Origin: Porphyra umbilicalis
Taxonomy: Eukaryota > Rhodophyta > Bangiophyceae > Bangiales > Bangiaceae
NCBI GenBank assembly: GCA_002049455.2
Contig: KV919020.1
Location: forward strand, 1 to 64,000
DNA length: 64,000 nt
Direction of reading: 5' to 3'
Under the pieces are notes generated by a model. The model was not told where the DNA came from and did no database searches. It worked only from the letters and a program-made list of their open reading frames with translations. How positions within the stretch are numbered: the stretch's first letter is position 1; each line of letters starts with the position of its first letter. Below are positions 53,401-64,000 of the stretch, in pieces. A program made the translations under genes and the position numbers.

Positions 53401-53990
53401 GCGCCGACAGCGGTTGTCGGCAGGCTTGCCGGGCGCCGGGGTCCACCGGCGTCCAAGCGAGCCGAGGCTGCGGCGGCAGCCGCCCCGGGCGCCGGCCGCA
53501 CCACGAACGCCTCGGCGGGCACCGCCGGCAGCGCGCCGGTGGCTGACGCCCCGCCACAGAACCAGGGCGGCAGCGTGGCTGCGCCGCAGCAGAGTGATGG
53601 GCGGCTGTGGCCGCGGCGAGCCGGCCAGGCGGGCTTGAGAAGTCGGCCGTGGTGTCGACGGGGCGGGACGGTAACGCGGGGGCGGCGGCATCCCCGCCGC
53701 CTCGCCGAGAAGCAGCACCCGCCGGGAGACGCACTAGGGATGAGGGGGGGGGGGGGGGACGAGCGTACAGCGGCCCCGGCGGCGCCGGGCCGAGCCGCAG
53801 CAGAAGCAACAGGGGATGCGGGACCGGGCGACGGCCGCCGGCGCTGTGGGGGTGGGGGGTTTGGGGGGGGGGGTGGGGGAAGTTAGCAGACGACGGCAAG
53901 CGAAGCGCGCGCCCGATGCCGGCCGCCGCGATTTGTCGACGGCGGGCGGCCCAAAATCCATTGAATCACTGACCTCGCCCGCCGCCGTCG
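50500..53990 (-). repeat. Alanine-rich GC tandem repeats inside the non-LTR element
   Basis: About 3.4 kb of degenerate GCCGCCGACGCCGCC/GGCGACGCCACCGCC-type repeats with higher-order units of roughly 100-250 bp. On the minus strand they give Ala/Pro/Ser-rich frames (for example ASPAVASPAAASAAS, ATAPPATAPKAT). All six frames stay open for long stretches, so the encoded frame cannot be chosen by inspection. They separate the reverse transcriptase from the endonuclease. Confidence 0.8.
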
Positions 53991-56740
53991 GGGACGCCGC
54001 AGCGGCGGGGAGCGCGGCGGGGACGACTGGAAGCGCCGCGCCGCCGTTAGCCGCCCCCGACGACGCCCCCGGCGCGGCACAAAGGCGGCCACCCCGGGCG
54101 GGCGTGGGGGTGGTCTGGCGGCGGGGGGGGCGGACTGCGACCGCCGCCAGGGCGCAGCCGGTCCAAAGACGGCGGCGCGGGGCGCCGCCGGTGGGGGCGT
54201 CCCCGTCGAGCGCGGCGAGGGAGTCCGCAACCGCCGCAAGCACAGGCGAGTAGAGTCGCCCCGCGCGCAGCGCATCGACGCGGGACGCCAACGCCGCGGC
54301 GGGGACGACCGCCGTCCGACCCCCTATGCCCAGGCCGCCGTGCGACAGCGGCAGCGCCGCGCGGTCCAGGAGGGCGTCCACCGCCGCCGGGGGGTCGCGG
54401 GCGTCTGTGACGAGACGCCGCAGGGCGCCTTGGGCGGCACGGTCGACCGACGCCGCCAGCCGAGCGCCCCACACAAGCGGGAGGGCCCGCAGCCAATAGT
54501 TTGGCTGCGGGCCCGCGCACAGGCGTAGAAGCAAGAGCTGTGCCTGGAGCTCAGCGCGAGGGAGGTCGACAATGGCCGCCGTCAGACGGTCGTGATCGGC
54601 TGCCAACGTGTCGACCGCCGCCGCCACGAAGTCATCCGTTCCAAGAGGGATGGAAAACTGCCGAACACCTTCGGCATTCCACCGGGCCGGCCAACCGGCG
54701 GGGGCGGGCGCGCCGGTGGGGGACCACCCGGCGCACTTGTTGGTGCGAGCTCCGCATCCACCGCCGCGCCCGCCGCAGCCGCGGTCGTAAGCACCGCCGG
54801 CAGGTCCGCGAGCGCGGCGACGACGACGACGTCGTCGTGCACGGCGCGCACGACCGCCGTGGGGTGCGCGGCAGCCAGGCGCAGCACGGCGAGGTGCATC
54901 GCCGCGGCGTGGATAAGCGGGCCGAGCGGGTCGCCTTGCTGCACGCCCCGCTCGACCGCCAACCAACGCCGCGGACGCAGGCCGCCCGCGGCGCCCGGCG
55001 CGAGTCGCCGTCCGACCAACCGTACACGCGCGGCGGGGAGCACCCCGAGTAGATCGACGAGAGGTAGTGCCGCAGCAGGGGGAAGGCGCGCGTCAAATAC
55101 GCCACCGCCGCCGCGAGGGAAACGAGGTTGAAAGCGTTCTTAAAGTCAAGTTGCAGAAAGCGGCAAGCGGGTTGTGCACGAGTTCGGCGTTGACCTCGTG
55201 GACCACCCGCTCACAGGGGTTGGACACCCCCACCCCCATTTGCAGCGGCGCGAGTAAGCGCGCCGCCGCGGCGCGCACAGTGCCGGCAAGCGAAGAAGCG
55301 GCCAATTTCTCAGCACCTCAGGCATCCCAATAGGGCGCAGCCGGGGGAGACCGTCCACGTCAAGCCCCCCCGGCTTGCACAGCAGCAGCAAGTCCGCCCC
55401 CGCCAGCGCATGCGCCGCCAAGGGGGAACCAGACGCTCCGCCTCCTCGCCCGCAAGAAGACGACAACCCCAGCAAGCGCAGCCTGCCCCTCGTCCCCAAG
55501 GGCCCGCAGATGCTCCATGCGGAGGCCCGAGGGACCGGGGGCAGAGCCGCGCGGCGCGCGGCGGATGGCCTCGCCGACGGCCTCGCGGGGGAGCACCCGC
55601 GGCACGCCTGAGATGCGCCCGAAGTTGCCGGCCGCCGCCAATTCGGCGGGGAACGCCTCCTCGACAGACGCGAGGGAGGCGAGGCCCGGCCGGGCGGCGG
55701 GGAAAAGGCTACGCGCCTTGTCCCAAACCGCCGGCGTGCGGGGGGCTACCGGAGCGGCCGTCAGCGCGCGTGCGGCCGCACTCAGCCGGCCGGCACGAAC
55801 AAGGCGCAGGGCGCGCCGCTGCGCCGCCGTCACGCGTGCGGGCGTCCCGGGGGCGCCGCCTCCCGGGTCTTGGGGGGGGATCTTGTCCCGGCCCGTCCGG
55901 GGGCCGACCGCCACACGCCCGCGTCTCGATCCGCGAGCGCCGCGGCAAAATCGCCGTCAAAAATGGCGGCGGCGCGCGCCGCGTACGTCAGCGGCGCGTG
56001 CAAAGCCGCTCCGGCCGGGGCAGGGTGGTGCAGCAGGAGAGTAGGAAGAAGAAGAACCCACAGCCACGCGAGTGGCTGGTCGGGGGCGCGAAGCGCCCAC
56101 GCAAGAGCGTCGGCGCCCAGCAGCCGCCAGGCGCGGCGCAGAGCGGGGGGGGGCGAGGGAAGAGTGCGCGCCGACGACGCGACGAAAGGCGCCCAACCAT
56201 CCGCCGTTGCGGGGACGGCCGCCAAGAAGACGCGGCGCGCTCGCTCCCACGCCGCCCGATCCGACCCGAACAAATTCGGCGTTTCGGCGTGCGCGGACGC
56301 GTCCGCGCCCCCGCCGAGCCGGCGAGGGGGAACGGGGGCGCCCGCCGGCCGGGGTGCGGGGGCGGCAAGACGCAGGTTCCACCGCGGATTTGCCCGGCAA
56401 ACCGCTTCGTGCGCCACCAAGGGGAGCGACCCGTCCGCGGGCGTGCGGTGGGGAAGGGGGCGTCGCACCACCCACACCCCGCCAAGCCCAGATCAGCGAC
56501 CGTCGCCGCGGGCACGTCCGCAATGACGTGCGCGCGGCGAAGGTGCCCAGGCCGGGGGTGTCGCCGATGGCGGAGGGCAGCACGACGCCGCACGCGTCCA
56601 CCGGGCACACCGAGGGCGCGCCCGTGCGCGCTGGCGCGCCGACCTCAGCCCGCTCGCCCGCCGTAGGCCTGCAGCCGGGCGACCGGCTCCGCCAGGGGGC
56701 GGTCGGCGGGGGCAGCCGGCGCCGCAGCACGTCGATTCGG
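53990..56740 (-). pseudogene. Zinc-finger, pre-RT and reverse transcriptase region of the non-LTR element
   Basis: Read leftward. A zinc-finger-like VCPVDACGVVLP and AGCGWC...PFPHRTPADGS with LVAHEAVC (about 56620-56400), then a helical pre-RT domain (ALAWALRAPDQPLAWLWVLL, about 56100). The reverse transcriptase follows: IRRAPRGSAPGPSGLRMEHL (about 55580-55520), LRPIGMPEVLRKLA (about 55340-55300), a GVQQGDPLGPLIHA block (about 54950-54908), and catalytic AVHDDVVVVA (about 54845-54816), where His replaces the usual residue before DD. The thumb contains RQFSIPLGTDD and LPLSHGGLGIGGRTAVV (about 54350-54300). At least five frame changes occur across these motifs, mostly in GC runs. Confidence 0.8.
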
Positions 56741-56954
56741 CCGCGCCGCCATGGAAGGGGAGGGGCGGCGCGGGGGGGAGGAAGAAGCGGGAAGAGGGGT
56801 GGGTAGAAGCGGGGGAGGGGGGGGAGTGCAGCGGGGCAGAGGTGGGTTCCGAGGATCAGAAAAGCGCGCCGCGCCCGGCCAGCCGCCGCTCGGAGGGAGC
56901 GGCGGCGGGGGGGGGGGGGGAAGCGGATTTGTCACTCATTTCGCAGTTGCGTCG

Positions 56955-59249
56955 CTCACGTTAGGGATGAAAGGGCCGCCTCGCCCGCCGCGCCATCCCG
57001 GCCGGGTCCGACGGCCCCAGCGCAGCAGCGGCAGGGGTCAACGAGTCCCGCCGGGCCTCGGCGGCTGCCGCCGCAGCGGCCGCCACCGCGCGCGGGTGCG
57101 CGGCCGCGCCCTCCCCCACCAACAGCGGCGCCGGCGGGCGCCGCTGTCGCGCGGAAGCGCGCGAGGGGCGGGGGCGGAAAAGCAAGCCACCGCCCGGCAG
57201 GGGCACTGCAGCCGCCAGGGCGGTGGCGGCAAGCAACGACCGAGGAAGGTGGGGACGGACGGTGGAAGGGAGGGGGCGGCCGCCCCCTCCAAACCCGCCG
57301 GCTCAGGATCCCACCGCCGCCAGCGGTAGCGACCGCGGGGGTACACGGGGGCGCCACAAGGGCCGCCCAAGGCCCCCGCGGCGCGGCGGCGTCTCGTCCG
57401 CCCCGGTCACAGGGCAAGAACCGCCGCCGAGGGAGTTGCACGCGGCGACGCCGTCGGCCCAGCTGGGGCGGGTCGGCAGGCGGCCGCCGGCAGCAGGGGA
57501 AGCACGGTCCGCGCGAAGCGCGCACACCCGCCGTCGGGCATCCCCCACCAATGGGGAAGCCCACAACAGGTCCACGGCCGCCCGGGGAAGCATCGGAGCC
57601 CCCTCGCACCGGGGCGACCGAGCAGTCGGTCGGCGGCACGCACGCTCGCCAGAGGCGGAGCGCTGCCCGAACGAGCGCGCGCGCCGACGAACGAGGTGAG
57701 CGCGCCGACGCTGCCGGCGCCGCCGCGCCGCCAGGGTGACCGGTGGTCTCGGCGTGCGCCTGCCGCCCCCGCCAACCGCCGTGAAGTGGCGCCCCCGCCG
57801 GTCGTTCGGCACCCCCGCGGAAACGAGCAGCGGGGGTGGGCCGCGGCGTGGCGCGCGCAGCGGCCCGGTTGACGACGACGGCGGCGTGGGCCGGGGCACC
57901 CGTTTGGTCAGCGCACTGCGCGATTTGACCGCCAATATGCGCCCGAAGAGCAGCACGAAGGGGGGGAGGCATCGCCTCCCGCAACGCCAGCTGCTCCAAT
58001 TTGGCGCGCAGCCGGCGTTGGCAAAGCGCCACAGCCTCCGCCGCCGCGGCGGGCCCCGACAGCTGGGCACGCCGGCGGCTCCCCAAAAATTTGGGCGACC
58101 AGGGAACGTCCACCGCGACCTCCCACAGCACGCCAGCGAGGGAGGGATCGTCCAGGCCCGCCCGAAACGCCTCAGTTGCTGACGCCAGAAGCGTCACCGC
58201 CGCCGTCGCGCCGAAGCGGTCGACATCGACGACGGTGGCGGGGGCCACGCCCACGGCGTCCGCCACAAACCGGCGCAGGCTATGCGAGCGGGCGTCCCGA
58301 GAAACGCCCGCAACGTACAGCGTCTGCAGACCGGGTAGCGGGGAGCCGGCGTGTCGGGCACGCGTGAGCGCCGCGACAGCTGCGGCGGCTCGCGCTGGCC
58401 GGCCCGCCGTCCCGGCAGGAGACGAACGCCGCTCCGCGGCCGAGGAGGGCGCGCGAGGGGACGCATCTGCACCAGCGCGGCGAGGGGAGAGGGGCGCCCC
58501 GCCGCGGGGGGCGGCGGCAGAGCGCACCGGGGCAGGGTTCGGGGCCCCGCGGCCCCTGCGGCGTCGGCGCCGGGAGACGAGGGTCCACGCGCCAGCCCGA
58601 TCGCCATCCGCAGCCGCCAGAGCAGCCACCGCGGGGGGCGCACCGCTCGCCGCCGACGAAGAAGGCGCAGAACCCCGGCTGGGCGGGGACGGCCGTCGGT
58701 CACGGCGAAGACGATCCGCCCACGAGGCGATCGGGGGCAGCGTCGCGGCTGGACGCGGCGGGGGGGGGGAAGCGGGAAGGGGAGGGGGGCCGCGTCGCCC
58801 AGCAGGACCCCGCCCCGAGGAGACCCAGCAGTAGAAACGGCACCGACCGCCCGCCGCGCAGCGCCGGCCGTGCCGAGCACCGGGCGCCCGCCGCCACGGG
58901 CAGCGGGGGGGCGCAGCGGCGCCACGACACCGGGCGGGATCACACCCGCAAGGACCGGGGCGCGCACGAGACGTGGCGCAACCGCGGCGGGGGGGGGTGC
59001 AGAAAATTGTCGGGAGCAAGACGGACCGATTAGAGGCGCGCTAACGCGCGCCGACGAGTCCGCAGGCCCAAATTCGGCATTACAGCCGGCAAATGCAGCG
59101 CGGCCATTGGCCCGCACCACAGCCACCGCTGATTCAAACAGTAAGCAGGGATCATCAACCGGAAACCCGGCAATAAACGCGTTAACGGCGAGGGTGACGG
59201 CGCCCGCCAAAGCGGTCACCGCCTCCCCCCCCCCGATCGCGGACGACAT
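56955..59249 (-). pseudogene. ORF1-like region of the non-LTR element
   Basis: A likely start MSSAIGGGEAVTALAGAVTL lies at about 59249, after a C/G run. The frame moves to another register near 58980 and continues with a Pro/Arg-rich region, a compact segment LYVAGVSRDARSHSLRRFVA and VGVAPATVVDVDRFG (about 58320-58215) that could be an RNA-binding (RRM-like) fold, and DVPWSPKFLGSRRRAQLSG then LRAKLEQLALREAMP (about 58110-57960). The remainder is low-complexity. The role as nucleic-acid-binding ORF1 protein is inferred from position. Confidence 0.5.
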
Positions 59250-59337
59250 AGCGCCGACCAAGACCGGGGGGGGGGGAAGAAGGTCGTCGCAAGCACCCGT
59301 AAGAAAAAGAAAAACGAAAAACGTACCTCGCACGACA

Positions 59338-62300
59338 GCAAGCGCCGCGGCCGAGCGGCCGCAAGAATGCGGGCAAGTCGCGTTTTTGGTTTCTGTAGAC
59401 AGGTGGTGTCTACGGACTTGCGCGGGACGGCCGTGACGGCCCAATACACGGTGGCTGCGCGATTTGCCACGCTCACGGCAATGTGTCGACACGGTGCAAG
59501 CTGCACGACATGCAAGCGCCGCGGCCGAGCGGCCGCAAGAATGCGGGCAAGTCGCGTTTTTGGTTTCTGTAGACAGGTGGTGTCTACGGACTTGCGCGGG
59601 ACGGCCGTGACGGCCCAATACACGGTGGCTGCGCGATTTGCCACGCTCACGGCAATGTGTCGACACGGTGCAAGCTGCACGACATGCAAGCGCCGCGGCC
59701 GAGCGGCCGCAAGAATGCGGGCAAGTCGCGTTTTTGGTTTCTGTAGACAGGTGGTGTCTACGGACTTGCGCGGGACGGCCGTGACGGCCCAATACACGGT
59801 GGCTGCGCGATTTGCCACGCTCACGGCAATGTGTCGACACGGTGCAAGCTGCACGACATGCAAGCGCCGCGGCCGAGCGGCCGCAAGAATGCGGGCAAGT
59901 CGCGTTTTTGGTTTCTGTAGACAGGTGGTGTCTACGGACTTGCGCGGGACGGCCGTGACGGCCCAATACACGGTGGCTGCGCGATTTGCCACGCTCACGG
60001 CAATGTGTCGACACGGTGCAAGCTGCACGACATGCAAGCGCCGCGGCCGAGCGGCCGCAAGAATGCGGGCAAGTCGCGTTTTTGGTTTCTGTAGACAGGT
60101 GGTGTCTACGGACTTGCGCGGGACGGCCGTGACGGCCCAATACACGGTGGCTGCGCGATTTGCCACGCTCACGGCAATGTGTCGACACGGTGCAAGCTGC
60201 ACGACATGCAAGCGCCGCGGCCGAGCGGCCGCAAGAATGCGGGCAAGTCGCGTTTTTGGTTTCTGTAGACAGGTGGTGTCTACGGACTTGCGCGGGACGG
60301 CCGTGACGGCCCAATACACGGTGGCTGCGCGATTTGCCACGCTCACGGCAATGTGTCGACACGGTGCAAGCTGCACGACATGCAAGCGCCGCGGCCGAGC
60401 GGCCGCAAGAATGCGGGCAAGTCGCGTTTTTGGTTTCTGTAGACAGGTGGTGTCTACGGACTTGCGCGGGACGGCCGTGACGGCCCAATACACGGTGGCT
60501 GCGCGATTTGCCACGCTCACGGCAATGTGTCGACACGGTGCAAGCTGCACGACATGCAAGCGCCGCGGCCGAGCGGCCGCAAGAATGCGGGCAAGTCGCG
60601 TTTTTGGTTTCTGTAGACAGGTGGTGTCTACGGACTTGCGCGGGACGGCCGTGACGGCCCAATACACGGTGGCTGCGCGATTTGCCACGCTCACGGCAAT
60701 GTGTCGACACGGTGCAAGCTGCACGACATGCAAGCGCCGCGGCCGAGCGGCCGCAAGAATGCGGGCAAGTCGCGTTTTTGGTTTCTGTAGACAGGTGGTG
60801 TCTACGGACTTGCGCGGGACGGCCGTGACGGCCCAATACACGGTGGCTGCGCGATTTGCCACGCTCACGGCAATGTGTCGACACGGTGCAAGCTGCACGA
60901 CATGCAAGCGCCGCGGCCGAGCGGCCGCAAGAATGCGGGCAAGTCGCGTTTTTGGTTTCTGTAGACAGGTGGTGTCTACGGACTTGCGCGGGACGGCCGT
61001 GACGGCCCAATACACGGTGGCTGCGCGATTTGCCACGCTCACGGCAATGTGTCGACACGGTGCAAGCTGCACGACATGCAAGCGCCGCGGCCGAGCGGCC
61101 GCAAGAATGCGGGCAAGTCGCGTTTTTGGTTTCTGTAGACAGGTGGTGTCTACGGACTTGCGCGGGACGGCCGTGACGGCCCAATACACGGTGGCTGCGC
61201 GATTTGCCACGCTCACGGCAATGTGTCGACACGGTGCAAGCTGCACGACATGCAAGCGCCGCGGCCGAGCGGCCGCAAGAATGCGGGCAAGTCGCGTTTT
61301 TGGTTTCTGTAGACAGGTGGTGTCTACGGACTTGCGCGGGACGGCCGTGACGGCCCAATACACGGTGGCTGCGCGATTTGCCACGCTCACGGCAATGTGT
61401 CGACACGGTGCAAGCTGCACGACATGCAAGCGCCGCGGCCGAGCGGCCGCAAGAATGCGGGCAAGTCGCGTTTTTGGTTTCTGTAGACAGGTGGTGTCTA
61501 CGGACTTGCGCGGGACGGCCGTGACGGCCCAATACACGGTGGCTGCGCGATTTGCCACGCTCACGGCAATGTGTCGACACGGTGCAAGCTGCACGACATG
61601 CAAGCGCCGCGGCCGAGCGGCCGCAAGAATGCGGGCAAGTCGCGTTTTTGGTTTCTGTAGACAGGTGGTGTCTACGGACTTGCGCGGGACGGCCGTGACG
61701 GCCCAATACACGGTGGCTGCGCGATTTGCCACGCTCACGGCAATGTGTCGACACGGTGCAAGCTGCACGACATGCAAGCGCCGCGGCCGAGCGGCCGCAA
61801 GAATGCGGGCAAGTCGCGTTTTTGGTTTCTGTAGACAGGTGGTGTCTACGGACTTGCGCGGGACGGCCGTGACGGCCCAATACACGGTGGCTGCGCGATT
61901 TGCCACGCTCACGGCAATGTGTCGACACGGTGCAAGCTGCACGACATGCAAGCGCCGCGGCCGAGCGGCCGCAAGAATGCGGGCAAGTCGCGTTTTTGGT
62001 TTCTGTAGACAGGTGGTGTCTACGGACTTGCGCGGGACGGCCGTGACGGCCCAATACACGGTGGCTGCGCGATTTGCCACGCTCACGGCAATGTGTCGAC
62101 ACGGTGCAAGCTGCACGACATGCAAGCGCCGCGGCCGAGCGGCCGCAAGAATGCGGGCAAGTCGCGTTTTTGGTTTCTGTAGACAGGTGGTGTCTACGGA
62201 CTTGCGCGGGACGGCCGTGACGGCCCAATACACGGTGGCTGCGCGATTTGCCACGCTCACGGCAATGTGTCGACACGGTGCAAGCTGCACGACATGCAAG

Positions 62301-64000
62301 CGCCGCGGCCGAGCGGCCGCAAGAATGCGGGCAAGTCGCGTTTTTGGTTTCTGTAGACAGGTGGTGTCTACGGACTTGCGCGGGACGGCCGTGACGGCCC
62401 AATACACGGTGGCTGCGCGATTTGCCACGCTCACGGCAATGTGTCGACACGGTGCAAGCTGCACGACATGCAAGCGCCGCGGCCGAGCGGCCGCAAGAAT
62501 GCGGGCAAGTCGCGTTTTTGGTTTCTGTAGACAGGTGGTGTCTACGGACTTGCGCGGGACGGCCGTGACGGCCCAATACACGGTGGCTGCGCGATTTGCC
62601 ACGCTCACGGCAATGTGTCGACACGGTGCAAGCTGCACGACATGCAAGCGCCGCGGCCGAGCGGCCGCAAGAATGCGGGCAAGTCGCGTTTTTGGTTTCT
62701 GTAGACAGGTGGTGTCTACGGACTTGCGCGGGACGGCCGTGACGGCCCAATACACGGTGGCTGCGCGATTTGCCACGCTCACGGCAATGTGTCGACACGG
62801 TGCAAGCTGCACGACATGCAAGCGCCGCGGCCGAGCGGCCGCAAGAATGCGGGCAAGTCGCGTTTTTGGTTTCTGTAGACAGGTGGTGTCTACGGACTTG
62901 CGCGGGACGGCCGTGACGGCCCAATACACGGTGGCTGCGCGATTTGCCACGCTCACGGCAATGTGTCGACACGGTGCAAGCTGCACGACATGCAAGCGCC
63001 GCGGCCGAGCGGCCGCAAGAATGCGGGCAAGTCGCGTTTTTGGTTTCTGTAGACAGGTGGTGTCTACGGACTTGCGCGGGACGGCCGTGACGGCCCAATA
63101 CACGGTGGCTGCGCGATTTGCCACGCTCACGGCAATGTGTCGACACGGTGCAAGCTGCACGACATGCAAGCGCCGCGGCCGAGCGGCCGCAAGAATGCGG
63201 GCAAGTCGCGTTTTTGGTTTCTGTAGACAGGTGGTGTCTACGGACTTGCGCGGGACGGCCGTGACGGCCCAATACACGGTGGCTGCGCGATTTGCCACGC
63301 TCACGGCAATGTGTCGACACGGTGCAAGCTGCACGACATGCAAGCGCCGCGGCCGAGCGGCCGCAAGAATGCGGGCAAGTCGCGTTTTTGGTTTCTGTAG
63401 ACAGGTGGTGTCTACGGACTTGCGCGGGACGGCCGTGACGGCCCAATACACGGTGGCTGCGCGATTTGCCACGCTCACGGCAATGTGTCGACACGGTGCA
63501 AGCTGCACGACATGCAAGCGCCGCGGCCGAGCGGCCGCAAGAATGCGGGCAAGTCGCGTTTTTGGTTTCTGTAGACAGGTGGTGTCTACGGACTTGCGCG
63601 GGACGGCCGTGACGGCCCAATACACGGTGGCTGCGCGATTTGCCACGCTCACGGCAATGTGTCGACACGGTGCAAGCTGCACGACATGCAAGCGCCGCGG
63701 CCGAGCGGCCGCAAGAATGCGGGCAAGTCGCGTTTTTGGTTTCTGTAGACAGGTGGTGTCTACGGACTTGCGCGGGACGGCCGTGACGGCCCAATACACG
63801 GTGGCTGCGCGATTTGCCACGCTCACGGCAATGTGTCGACACGGTGCAAGCTGCACGACATGCAAGCGCCGCGGCCGAGCGGCCGCAAGAATGCGGGCAA
63901 GTCGCGTTTTTGGTTTCTGTAGACAGGTGGTGTCTACGGACTTGCGCGGGACGGCCGTGACGGCCCAATACACGGTGGCTGCGCGATTTGCCACGCTCAC
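59338..64000 (+). repeat. 174-bp satellite, right segment (about 27 copies, highly uniform)
   Basis: From 59338 to the window edge the units appear identical by eye, each with GGTGGTGTC and GTGCAAGC, unlike the middle segment. Period checked at 59397, 59571 and 59745 (174 bp). The unit contains the palindrome GCGGCCGAGCGGCCGC. Since 174 is divisible by three and stops are absent in several registers, both strands give spurious frames of more than 1500 codons. Confidence 0.98.

Larger units (their letters stand above)
49142..59337 (-). mobile_element. Non-LTR retrotransposon with restriction-like endonuclease, about 10.2 kb, in the satellite
   Basis: Transcribed leftward. Order on the minus strand: 5' end at about 59337, ORF1-like region, zinc-finger and pre-RT region, reverse transcriptase, alanine-rich repeat spacer, and a CCHC/PD-type endonuclease domain ending with a TAG at 49207-49209, then a 3' UTR of about 65 nt ending AATTAAAA. 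It is flanked by a 59-bp direct duplication of satellite (49083-49141 and 59338-59396, one mismatch). The architecture resembles the R2/NeSL/CRE group, in which the endonuclease is C-terminal. Many frame changes in GC runs mean the copy is either inactive or imperfectly sequenced. Confidence 0.78.

Noticed and set aside
58194-63968. 1924-codon minus-strand open frame through the satellite
   Set aside because: It is a by-product of a stop-free 174-bp period. Equally long frames exist in another register and on the other strand, and the start lies arbitrarily at the window edge.
59338-64000. CRISPR-like array
   Set aside because: The units are 174-bp head-to-tail satellite copies with no unique spacers, in a eukaryotic context.

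Overview
This window is eukaryotic nuclear DNA, very GC-rich and almost intron-free. It most likely comes from a bangiophyte red alga of the Porphyra/Pyropia type. That is an inference from four things seen together: a nuclear-encoded plastid-type sigma-70 factor with an N-terminal extension, a tRNA-Ser(AGA) gene that only folds if two non-canonical introns are removed (known from Cyanidioschyzon and algal nucleomorphs), a secreted hedgehog/intein-type (Hint) protein, and host genes with NPL4 and PTAR1 homology. No species can be named from the sequence alone.

Region 1 (1-19 kb) holds the host genes: a GH97 glycoside hydrolase (5'-truncated by the window edge), a secreted DOMON-DOMON-Hint protein with Tyr/Pro/Thr-rich repeats, a sigma factor, a trypsin-family protease with a C-terminal membrane segment, the split tRNA-Ser(AGA), an NPL4 homologue, and a PTAR1-like protein with one GT-AG intron. 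A ferric-reductase-type membrane protein sits alone at 33-35 kb. Several of these genes change frame exactly at long G or C runs, which looks like homopolymer miscounting rather than gene death.

Region 2 (9.9-10.7 kb, 16.1-16.6 kb, 20-42 kb) is a transposon landscape. It contains two related hAT-like non-autonomous elements, a larger DNA transposon of the Plavaka/Tnp2 (CACTA-related) kind with two divergent genes, a 911-bp hAT MITE with a perfect 8-bp target duplication, a 131-bp mariner-like MITE, a terminal-inverted-repeat element that may carry a captured host gene fragment, and several striking hairpins.

Region 3 (42.2-64 kb) is a satellite block. A 174-bp tandem repeat starts next to degenerate telomere-like sequence and runs off the right edge. 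It is interrupted by a rearranged Ty1/Copia element (42.65-47.06 kb) and by a roughly 10-kb non-LTR retrotransposon with zinc finger, reverse transcriptase and restriction-like endonuclease regions (49.14-59.34 kb, minus strand). Both junctions can be read against the satellite unit. The satellite phase continues across the Copia insertion, with a 5-bp duplication bearing one mismatch. A 59-bp duplication flanks the non-LTR element.

The host genes do not form an operon or pathway; they are single-promoter nuclear genes. The most unusual items are the doubly interrupted tRNA, the Hint protein, the out-of-order Copia integrase, and the 3.4-kb alanine-rich tandem-repeat spacer inside the non-LTR element.
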